This document shows, one piece after another, positions 31,809-37,509 of a stretch of DNA of 37,794 nucleotides; the stretch's first letter is position 1; each line of letters opens with the position of its first letter. Source of the DNA: a virus; IMG/VR virus record IMGVR_UViG_3300049027_000104, positions 1-37,794 of that record, one strand, 5' to 3'. Position numbers and translations under genes: made by a program. The notes beneath the pieces were generated by a model, which had not been told where the DNA came from, searched no databases, and was given only the letters and a program-made list of their open reading frames with translations.

Positions 31809-33392
31809 ATGAGCCAAGCACAACGACTTAGTGGTAATAACCCCCTAGCCTATATGGGGGTTGACCCTGTATCTCCTCCCCAATTTGTCATAGAGCAGCG
31901 AGCTCCAGAGACGCATGACTCTCAGAATTACACCTTAGGGGCATGGTGGCTCTGGCAACCAGAGCAGAGGCTCTATTATCTCGTCTCATTATCGGGAAGA
32001 GAGGCTACTTGGGTAGAGTTTGTTGCGGGATCAGCTAACCAATATGTCACCGACAATGGAACAGCTATTCCTGTTGATGGCATATTAAATGTGCTTGGCG
32101 ATGGTAATTATCTGACCACATCAGCTACAGGCAATACGATTACTATTGAGCCAGGAGCCGAACTCTTAACTCAGATTGATGGTGATACTGGCTCGGCAAC
32201 TCCCGAAAATGGAGTTATCTATATCCTTGGTGGCGATAATATTAACACCACGGGAGATGATGCCAGCACTCTATTTATTGCTCTCAGTACCTCTATTACA
32301 CAGCCTAATACTAACCTGACGGGATCTGAAGGAATGTATTCTCTTGGCGGCAATAGGTTTATGCATAACTTTGGGACCAATAATACGTTTCTTGGAACTG
32401 CTGCAGGAAATCTTTCTATCAGTGGTGAAAATAGTGTTGGTATAGGGACTAATGCGCTCCTAAGCCTAACTTCAGGGAATTATAACACTGCCATTGGTAC
32501 ACAATCTCAGGCAAATGCAACTACTGGAACAGAAAATACTTCTTTAGGAGCTTTGTCATTAGCCTCATGCACAACTGGCGGAGAGAACGTTGCTATTGGA
32601 TCTGCCGCCCTACAATCTCTTTCCAGCGGAAGTCAGAATGTCGTTGTTGGAGCAAATGCTGGGCTAGTATTATTTGACGGCAGTGAAAATACATTAATTG
32701 GCGATCAAGCAGGATCTAACTACACCACCAATGAGAGTAGTAATATTCTTATTGGTAATGCTGGTACGATGGGAGAGAGCAATGTTCTTCGCATAGGAGC
32801 TGAGTTCTCGGCTGGTAGTGGTATAGACTCTGCTTACGTAGCAGGTATCTATGGAAGGGCTGTTGGTAATACTAACTCAGCAGTTATTATCGACAGCACT
32901 GGAAAGTTGGGAACTTCTAACGAGAGAAAGTCAGCATTTTCTGCTTACCTAAATCCAGGAGTTAATAACGTAACTGGAGATGGTACGGCTTATACGATTC
33001 TTTTTGATAATGAGGACTTTGATATTCTTGGAGATTATGATCCAACTACCGGAATGTTCACTGCTCCTGTTGATGGCAAATACCAGTTTTATGCTGTTGT
33101 TAATTACACAGTTCCTGGCGGCAGTGGAACTACTGACGCAGCACTTGAGATAGTAACTACTACTCGAACATTCTTTGGTGATACACTGCCTACAAGAAAC
33201 CAATGTACAGGATTTTTCGCGGTCAATAATGGTCTCCATATGCAAGTTTCTTGTTTCCACCAGATGTCTGCGGGGGATACAGCGCACGTTGTTTTTGCTG
33301 CACAAGGAGGAACTAGGACCACGAGCCTCATATCTCCACCTATGGGTGGCGGAGAAAACTGCTGGTTCTACGGCATGTTGATGTTTGATTAA
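31809..33392 (+). CDS. Tail fibre with beta-roll repeats and C1q-like tip
   Basis: 527 residues. The N-terminal 75 residues carry a Trp-rich module (GAWWLWQPEQRLYYLVSLSG). The QIDGDTGSATPENG segment and the repeats (about 190-330, for example GENSVGIGTNALLSLTSGNY) match its paralogue upstream. The C-terminal 140 residues contain YDPTTGMFTAPVDGKYQFYA and end GGGENCWFYGMLMF, the pattern of C1q/TNF-like jelly rolls, a common carbohydrate or protein-binding trimer. It is the probable receptor-binding protein and the last late gene. Confidence 0.78.
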   Translation: MSQAQRLSGNNPLAYMGVDPVSPPQFVIEQRAPETHDSQNYTLGAWWLWQPEQRLYYLVSLSGREATWVEFVAGSANQYVTDNGTAIPVDGILNVLGDGNYLTTSATGNTITIEPGAELLTQIDGDTGSATPENGVIYILGGDNINTTGDDASTLFIALSTSITQPNTNLTGSEGMYSLGGNRFMHNFGTNNTFLGTAAGNLSISGENSVGIGTNALLSLTSGNYNTAIGTQSQANATTGTENTSLGALSLASCTTGGENVAIGSAALQSLSSGSQNVVVGANAGLVLFDGSENTLIGDQAGSNYTTNESSNILIGNAGTMGESNVLRIGAEFSAGSGIDSAYVAGIYGRAVGNTNSAVIIDSTGKLGTSNERKSAFSAYLNPGVNNVTGDGTAYTILFDNEDFDILGDYDPTTGMFTAPVDGKYQFYAVVNYTVPGGSGTTDAALEIVTTTRTFFGDTLPTRNQCTGFFAVNNGLHMQVSCFHQMSAGDTAHVVFAAQGGTRTTSLISPPMGGGENCWFYGMLMFD

Positions 33393-33431
33393 CAAGTATT
33401 CATCTGATAAAATTCTTATCGTTTCATTACG

Positions 33432-33470
33432 TACTCTTGGGCGTGTTTCTGCTTGACATGCCCGAGGGTA
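33432..33470 (+). terminator. Long hairpin after the last fibre gene
   Basis: Bases 33432-33446 pair with 33456-33470 over 15 positions, three of them G-U in plus-strand RNA, with a nine-base loop; TATTTTATGG follows. The G-U pairs become mismatches on the other strand, so it acts on rightward RNA. It is a likely first terminator or processing site. Confidence 0.65.
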
Positions 33471-33528
33471 TATTTTATGGAATGTTACTGTATAATTAGA
33501 GAGAACATTCAACGCCTGTAAGGTGATT

Positions 33529-33559
33529 CCCAGGGTTTTTGCATGGCCCTGGGTTTTTT
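33529..33559 (+). terminator. Rho-independent terminator ending the late operon
   Basis: CCCAGGG (33529-33535) pairs with CCCTGGG (33547-33553), an 11-base loop between, followed by six T residues. Its T-run overlaps the end of a leftward small gene (33558). It follows the hairpin at 33432, giving a tandem stop. Confidence 0.92.
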
Positions 33560-33695
33560 ATTTTATAGCGATAAAGCGGTGTCGCTTCATATACCACTTC
33601 CTTGTGTCGTTATTTCTTTGGCGACAATAGGCTATAAAGTAATTTTCTGAGTTTGGTAAGAATAGTATTGATATGGCGATACTTAGTGTGTTCAT
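33558..33695 (-). CDS. Leftward small basic protein, 45 residues
   Basis: The ATG overlaps the preceding stop by one base (TAATG). The peptide begins with a mildly hydrophobic stretch (LSIAISILFLPN) and ends very basic (RKWYMKRHRFIAIK). It would be the last gene of the leftward operon. Evidence is limited to the overlap and position. Confidence 0.4.
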   Translation of the reverse strand: MNTLSIAISILFLPNSENYFIAYCRQRNNDTRKWYMKRHRFIAIK

Positions 33696-33847
33696 TAACT
33701 CGATTCTTTCTTTTCTAACAGATCTATTATTCGCTCCATTCTTTTGATGATAACAAAGTTGTCCTCTTGTAGATTGTCATTAAGTTTTTTTATGGACTCT
33801 TTAATCTCATTCATCTTCCAGATTATTTCTAGCTTATCTAAGGACAT
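33695..33847 (-). CDS. Leftward coiled-coil peptide, 50 residues
   Basis: GAGG lies just before the ATG. The peptide is nearly all helix with heptad hydrophobics (KLEIIWKMNEIKESIKKLND, then IIKRMERIIDLLEKK). It starts three bases after the stop of the MetRS-like gene. Its N-terminal coiled coil could pair with the similar coiled coil that opens the MetRS-like protein. Confidence 0.6.
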   Translation of the reverse strand: MSLDKLEIIWKMNEIKESIKKLNDNLQEDNFVIIKRMERIIDLLEKKESS

Positions 33848-33850
33848 TTA

Positions 33851-34318
33851 TTACCTCACTAAAGTATCTGGCGCGTTGCCACATATTTTGTCTATCATTT
33901 CTTGGACATGATCTCTTCCCACTTCATATTTTATGGACTCTAGTCCAATTTGACGGCGCATCTCATCACTTGTTTGAGGCATAACGGGCTGTATAAGTAC
34001 AGAGATTGCCTCAAGACATTCGCAGGTAACAAATATAACCCCCTCAGCCTCTTCTCTGTTTGTTTTAATAAGCTTCCATGGCTCACTAAAGCTCCAGAAT
34101 TGATTTACCCTATGAACATACTCCCACAGCTTCTCTAATGCTTTGTTATATCTGCATTGATCCATCTGTTCTTTAAAGAATATTACAGTGTCATAGAGCT
34201 CTAGCTTAAGCATCTCATGAGTTATAATCTTATTCTTTATCGAATCTTCTCTTAGATCATCTTTAATTTCTTTGAGACTATCAGAGATGAGCTTTAGTCT
34301 TTGCTCAAGATCATCCAT
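33851..34318 (-). CDS. Orphan methionyl-tRNA-synthetase anticodon-binding domain
   Basis: Residues 58-126 follow the helical anticodon-binding domain of MetRS: KALEKLWEYVHRVNQF, SEPWKLIKTNREE, a helix with LEAISVLIQPVMPQTSDEMR, and QIGLE. W81 in EPWKLIK aligns with the tryptophan (W461 in the E. coli enzyme) that stacks on the anticodon. There is no catalytic Rossmann domain, HIGH or KMSKS motif, so it cannot charge tRNA. The N-terminal 45 residues form a coiled coil instead of the first helix of the native domain, which carries further anticodon contacts. It is translated from an overlap with the upstream gene (TAATG). Binding of tRNA-Met or initiator tRNA is inferred. Confidence 0.75.
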   Translation of the reverse strand: MDDLEQRLKLISDSLKEIKDDLREDSIKNKIITHEMLKLELYDTVIFFKEQMDQCRYNKALEKLWEYVHRVNQFWSFSEPWKLIKTNREEAEGVIFVTCECLEAISVLIQPVMPQTSDEMRRQIGLESIKYEVGRDHVQEMIDKICGNAPDTLVR

Positions 34319-34695
34319 TATTTTTGATCCTGTGATTTTAGTTCATCTATCTTTCTTTCTATCTCTCGCAAGTCTGCTTTAACCCATGTCATATGCCTGC
34401 TGAGCTCGTCATTAATTTTATATACTGATTTTTCTATCTCGCCCTGATCTTCCCTTACCATAAACAAGAGTCTTAAGTGCTGAATAAAATCACCATACAT
34501 GTTGCCGAATAGCCAATGCACATGCGAAATTATAATCATAATCGCACAACATATGGTGTTATTGATTGTGTTATAGCTAGGGCCATACAATGCGGCATAA
34601 GCGGAATTTAAAATTAATAAAATTCCAGAGAATTGCATTAATCGTTTACTAAATTTTTGCATGCTTATTCTTTGTTTTTGATTTTGAAGAGCCAT
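34318..34695 (-). CDS. Leftward membrane protein with coiled-coil tail
   Basis: 125 residues: a basic N-terminus, two hydrophobic helices (FSGILLILNSAYAALYG and TICCAIMIIISHVHWLFG) and a cytoplasmic coiled coil (VREDQGEIEKSVYKINDELS, EIERKIDELK). It overlaps both neighbours: 47 bases with the upstream gene and one base with the MetRS-like gene. The shared coiled coils of these leftward proteins suggest they form a membrane-linked complex. Confidence 0.65.
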   Translation of the reverse strand: MALQNQKQRISMQKFSKRLMQFSGILLILNSAYAALYGPSYNTINNTICCAIMIIISHVHWLFGNMYGDFIQHLRLLFMVREDQGEIEKSVYKINDELSRHMTWVKADLREIERKIDELKSQDQK

Positions 34696-34852
34696 TGGTA
34701 AGAACTATATATCCCCTCGATTTATCCTCTTCTACTTTTTGTTCGAGAGCTGCTATGTTTCGATGAATTTGCTTTAATTCTCGTATCATAAATCCGGAGT
34801 TGATAAGGCTTGAGCATGTGTGAGAAAGGATTATTAGGAAAAAGTGTTCCAT
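34649..34852 (-). CDS. Leftward small membrane / coiled-coil protein
   Basis: 67 residues: one N-terminal hydrophobic helix (MEHFFLIILSHTCSSLI), a coiled coil (IRELKQIHRNIAALEQKVEE) and a basic tail. AGGA lies before the ATG. Its 3' end overlaps the next gene, which has a weak ribosome-binding site of its own, so the two are coupled. Confidence 0.6.
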   Translation of the reverse strand: MEHFFLIILSHTCSSLINSGFMIRELKQIHRNIAALEQKVEEDKSRGYIVLTNGSSKSKTKNKHAKI

Positions 34853-34886
34853 TGATGCGCGTCCTAGTTGTTGTCACTAAAATATA

Positions 34887-35495
34887 TTACTTACTTTGTT
34901 GCTTTGATATTACCCATCTCATAACAGAATCAAACTTAGATGAAGGCAATTCTGCCAGAGATGCTATCTTTAGGTTTTGTATAAGTTGTGGCTTGAGATC
35001 CGAGTTGCCTAATAAAGATTCAAGCTCTTTGTGCTGTTGTACACTTATCCTTTCCTCTCCCTGGTAAGGCCTTTGGTAGCCATTCTTACGAGCTTCGCTC
35101 ATCTGAGACTCCCCATCGTCGTCTTCCCCTGAAGCCACAAGGCCCACAATTGCCGCATACGTGTATCTTCTGAGGTAAGTAATGCATCCTCCAAGGGATT
35201 GTAGATCTTGTTTGGCTGGGTTGATTTTTATTTGTGTTTCAATGAACTGTCCTGATGAGTGAGCAAGTATAGTATGCATATACTGACCATCTTCATGGGG
35301 CAGCACTTGATGAATCACGCTCAGATTATTTTTCGTCAGAGCCGGTCTACTAGCCCTTACAACTTCAGCGAGGTCTGCATATTTGGTCTTAAAGAATGGA
35401 TTGTCTGACGCCATGCCAGCTACTGCCATTTCTGACTGTGCTTTTGCAAGTGCTGCAAATAGTTCGTTGAGTTGTTCTGATCTATTGTTGGCCAT
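34887..35495 (-). CDS. erf: ERF-family single-strand annealing protein
   Basis: ERF proteins are ring-forming recombinases that anneal complementary single strands; in P22, Erf circularises the injected genome. The pattern is clear: an N-terminal helix (LNELFAALAKAQSEMAVAGM), NPFFKTKYADLAEVVRASRP, HTILAHSSGQFIETQIKI, and the core LGGCITYLRRYTYAAIVGLV with the acidic run GEDDDGE. The C-terminal part is variable, as usual. At 202 residues it is a typical length. In a circularly permuted phage it would both circularise DNA and make concatemers for packaging. Confidence 0.92.
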   Translation of the reverse strand: MANNRSEQLNELFAALAKAQSEMAVAGMASDNPFFKTKYADLAEVVRASRPALTKNNLSVIHQVLPHEDGQYMHTILAHSSGQFIETQIKINPAKQDLQSLGGCITYLRRYTYAAIVGLVASGEDDDGESQMSEARKNGYQRPYQGEERISVQQHKELESLLGNSDLKPQLIQNLKIASLAELPSSKFDSVMRWVISKQQSK

Positions 35496-35931
35496 TTGAT
35501 TCTCTCATTTTATTCTCAATTTGATCTAGGTATCCCCCTAATTCTTTTTGGTAAATATCCAAGGCTTCCTGGGAAATTTCTTTATATTTATCAGGAAGCT
35601 CATATATAAACTCATCAATTTTGTTTATTGTTTCCTTTGATTTTTCGGTAACTTTGAATACATCATAATCTGATTTAAGAAGTTCCTGATTATCTATTTT
35701 TAGAATTTCATGAAGTCTTGGCAGTGTATGTTGCATCGTGGCAACCATTGCTTTTTGTTGCGCAATTTTAATGATTAATAACTTTAAAACTCTCATGTAG
35801 GAATTAGGATCTATAATCTTTCTTTTTGAATCGAGTATCTTTTCTTCTTCCACTGATTCTTTAACCAAAGTCTCTATTCTTTTGAGGAGCTCTTCAAATG
35901 AATAATCTTCTAGTTTTTTCCTGAATATCAT
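35482..35931 (-). CDS. Leftward helical protein, 149 residues
   Basis: Mostly coiled coil and charged. The start (FRKKLEDYSFEELLKRIETL) matches that of the 36458-36081 protein (FGKKLEDYKHMELVKELRRR), so the two are distant paralogues or share an N-terminal module. It overlaps the ERF gene by 14 bases and may act with it. No enzymatic motif is seen. Confidence 0.65.
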   Translation of the reverse strand: MIFRKKLEDYSFEELLKRIETLVKESVEEEKILDSKRKIIDPNSYMRVLKLLIIKIAQQKAMVATMQHTLPRLHEILKIDNQELLKSDYDVFKVTEKSKETINKIDEFIYELPDKYKEISQEALDIYQKELGGYLDQIENKMRESNGQQ

Positions 35932-35934
35932 TAC

Positions 35935-36084
35935 TTATACCCTATTCCTATCGCAATTGTGACAAATTCCCTGAGCGCATACACAGTTTTCAGAGCAAGA
36001 TATCTCTTTGCATGAGCAGTGATAACAGAGGCGCCAACCAGCTTCGGTTATGGAGTAGCATTTACATAATTTTTTTGAGTTCAT
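35935..36084 (-). CDS. Cys-rich microprotein, 49 residues
   Basis: ATG 36084 overlaps the preceding stop (ATGA). Ten cysteines in 49 residues (CKC, CYHCSC, CSENCVC, CHNC) fit a pair of zinc-binding or iron-sulphur-like knuckles. There is no signal peptide. The next gene starts three bases after its stop. The spacing of both overlaps argues strongly that it is expressed. Confidence 0.7.
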   Translation of the reverse strand: MNSKKLCKCYSITEAGWRLCYHCSCKEISCSENCVCAQGICHNCDRNRV

Positions 36085-36458
36085 TTAGTATTCTCTCTAG
36101 CTCTATCTGCTTCTGATTTAATACTCTCTAAATCAATGTTGTTGATGTTTTCTGTTGTATCCATCAATATTTGTTTTGTTGACTCAAGGGCCTTTTTCCA
36201 GTACTCAACTGACTCTTTGTCCTGTCTGCCATAAGAATCAAAAAGAAATGCTGGTAAGGCTATGCTGACGGCCGTTGATGAGTAGTCTAATAATGCGGAC
36301 ATTGCCCGTAGTAGGGCTATATCGCATTTACTTGTATCAAAATATGTAGAACTTGAGGAAGTCCTTTTCATGCCATCGAGGATTCCTTTTTCAAATCTTC
36401 TTCTTAATTCTTTTACAAGCTCCATATGCTTGTAATCTTCCAATTTCTTACCAAACAT
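36081..36458 (-). CDS. Leftward helical protein, 125 residues
   Basis: It shares the start motif KKLEDY-x-x-x-E-L with the 35931-35482 protein. A hydrophobic stretch (STAVSIALPAFLFDSYG) lies in the middle and a charged helix at the end (DLESIKSEADRARENTK). It is coupled to both Cys-rich microprotein genes by overlaps. The function is unknown. Confidence 0.65.
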   Translation of the reverse strand: MFGKKLEDYKHMELVKELRRRFEKGILDGMKRTSSSSTYFDTSKCDIALLRAMSALLDYSSTAVSIALPAFLFDSYGRQDKESVEYWKKALESTKQILMDTTENINNIDLESIKSEADRARENTK

Positions 36459-36664
36459 CAGTTCACCATTCCATCGTCGGATAATTCCAATATCTTCTTA
36501 CTCGTCTCATTAATCTGATTTACTAAACTTTGCTTGAAGTACTCATACTCCCAATCAACCTTCTCTGGATTGTGATGCCAGCAGTCTTTAAGTTGGCAGT
36601 CCAGTGGATGCTCTTCCTCTGTCCTACACTTTATACAATTTCCAAATCTACAAGGGCAGCTCAT
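36458..36664 (-). CDS. Cys-rich small protein, 68 residues
   Basis: I chose the ATG at 36664, preceded by GAGGTGG and overlapping the stop of the upstream peptide (ATGA); a longer frame from 36706 would overlap that peptide. The N-terminal half has six cysteines and histidines (CPCRFGNCIKC, CQLKDCWHH), suggesting zinc binding. The C-terminal half is a helix (WEYEYFKQSLVNQINETSKK). Confidence 0.65.
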   Translation of the reverse strand: MSCPCRFGNCIKCRTEEEHPLDCQLKDCWHHNPEKVDWEYEYFKQSLVNQINETSKKILELSDDGMVN

Positions 36665-36753
36665 TGGCCACCTCTGCAGTTGCACCAGCAGCAATTTGGC
36701 GTACAATCTCTAAAATTACCATAACATACACATGAACTAAGATGTTTATACAT
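36661..36753 (-). CDS. Cys-rich micropeptide, first gene of the leftward operon
   Basis: ATG 36753 is preceded by a GGGGGG tract at good spacing. The 30-residue peptide has seven cysteines (CVC, C, CCWCNC). It overlaps the next start by four bases. As the first frame after the leftward promoter it may be a regulatory leader peptide sensitive to cysteine or tryptophan supply, or a metal-binding microprotein. Confidence 0.55.
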   Translation of the reverse strand: MYKHLSSCVCYGNFRDCTPNCCWCNCRGGQ

Positions 36754-36768
36754 AATCCCCCCAGATTA

Positions 36769-36797
36769 TTGTGTTGTCCCCCGACTTCTGATATATT
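36769..36797 (+). promoter_or_regulatory. Rightward early promoter (PR-like)
   Basis: TTGTGT (36769-36774), a 17-base spacer and TATATT (36792-36797). It would start about 36804 and transcribe the Cro-like regulator and then the initiator-like gene. Its -10 overlaps that of the leftward promoter. Confidence 0.6.
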
Positions 36798-36822
36798 AAC
36801 AATAATAACAAGAATGCAACAA
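36793..36822 (-). promoter_or_regulatory. Leftward early promoter (PL-like)
   Basis: Read leftward: TTGTTG (36822-36817), an 18-base spacer and TAATAT (36798-36793). It would start near 36786 and serve the Cys-rich/ERF/MetRS-like operon. Both promoters use nearly the same -10 bases, so polymerase can occupy only one at a time. Confidence 0.5.
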
Positions 36823-36826
36823 TAAT
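36798..36826. promoter_or_regulatory. Two AACAATAAT direct repeats, operator candidates
   Basis: AACAATAAT occurs at 36798-36806 and 36818-36826, start to start 20 bases, about two helical turns. The second covers the -35 box of the leftward promoter; the first lies at the start of rightward transcription. A related AACAATAAC lies near 37269. The adjacent Cro-like protein is the likely ligand. Confidence 0.5.
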
Positions 36827-36840
36827 CAAGGATTTACTTA

Positions 36841-37077
36841 ATGAAGTATAAGTACGTTGAGCATCTAGAAGAGTCTGCTGGTATATCCCATGACAATCTT
36901 CGTATTTTGTTGATTGATTATCTTTATTCGGATGGAGTGGGCTCTGTTAAGGCTGCTCAGGAGATAGGGGTAAATGTGCGCGTTATCTACAATTTTCTTC
37001 AGGGTAGGAGAATTGCCTCTAAGTCTTTTTATAAGTTGGTTAATTTCTTTATCAAGGATAAGAGGCTTTTCAATTGA
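36841..37077 (+). CDS. Small Cro-like helix-turn-helix regulator
   Basis: 78 residues with a central helix-turn-helix: GSVKAAQEIGVNVRVIYNFL followed by QGRRIASKSFYKLVNF, like Cro/C1-type domains in which the second helix contacts DNA. AAGGA lies before the ATG. It is the first rightward gene, at the place of cro in lambdoid phages, and probably binds the repeats at 36798-36826. No CI-like partner is present. Confidence 0.75.
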   Translation: MKYKYVEHLEESAGISHDNLRILLIDYLYSDGVGSVKAAQEIGVNVRVIYNFLQGRRIASKSFYKLVNFFIKDKRLFN

Positions 37078-37154
37078 TGGAGCGGATGTTACACTATCGA
37101 GGCACCAGGGATTTTACTCAAGCAGTGTAAAGTTCAAAGTTTTCGAACCAGTAA

Positions 37155-37507
37155 TGTCATCTAGCAAACCGTTATCTGTTATACAGGCTATTTTTCGCTA
37201 TAAACAAATAAGACCAGCTCTTACACTGGTCCTATTTGCGTTAACCGCGCACTGCAGCGTCCACGGTAACAATAACAAAACAACTCAGAATCTTAGCGTT
37301 ACTATCATCGAATGCTTCAACAAAGTTGGTAGTAACCAAACAAACAAGAAATTTAATGATGCTTGCCTTGCGGTAAGGAACTGCTTGGCTCACTCCATTA
37401 ATCCCACAGGTACTTCTGTTAGCCTCATATTTCATTTACCAAGATGTTTCTTCGGCTTTCAGAATGAATCCAACCCCAAAGGGGAAGGCAGGAGGTATTT
37501 CTGTTAG
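37155..37507 (+). CDS. Doubtful secreted protein, 117 residues
   Basis: The frame begins with a basic stretch and a hydrophobic core (RPALTLVLFALTAHCSVHG), like a signal peptide or lipoprotein signal, then an Asn/Thr-rich part with five cysteines. It ends three bases before the initiator-like ATG. The lack of a Shine-Dalgarno site and the strong hairpin inside its signal region count against it. Confidence 0.3.
37205..37238 (-). terminator. Hairpin that pairs best in leftward RNA
   Basis: CAAATAAGACCAG (37205-37217) faces CTGGTCCTATTTG (37226-37238) across an eight-base loop. The single A-C mismatch in plus RNA becomes a G-U pair in minus RNA, giving a continuous 13-bp stem followed by TTTATAG. 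It may end or stabilise a leftward RNA antisense to the initiator leader. Confidence 0.5.
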
Positions 37508-37509
37508 TT

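Larger units (their letters stand above)
37078..37509. other. 432-base interval before the initiator-like gene; possible origin
   Basis: No gene here is convincing. A rightward frame from ATG 37155 to 37507 encodes 117 residues with a signal-like start (PALTLVLFALTAHCSV), but it has no ribosome-binding site. A leftward frame 37435-37241 of 64 residues also lacks one; it ends just before the hairpin at 37205-37238. CCCC-AAA-GGGG lies near the right end and AACAATAAC near 37269. Position directly before an initiator-like gene would suit a replication origin, though clear iterons are not seen. Confidence 0.4.

Noticed and set aside
30800-32800. CRISPR-like or tandem DNA repeats in the fibre genes
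   Set aside because: The repeats are at protein level (beta-roll motifs), with diverged DNA and no spacers; I saw no CRISPR array anywhere in the window.
32949-33512. Leftward 187-residue frame opposite the C1q-like tip
   Set aside because: It is antisense to a clear fibre gene and rich in Ser/Arg/Cys, as expected from reading conserved codons backwards.
34810-35067. Rightward 85-residue frame opposite the ERF gene
   Set aside because: It lies antisense to the well-supported ERF coding region, lacks a ribosome-binding site and has an unusual Cys/Ser composition typical of shadow frames.
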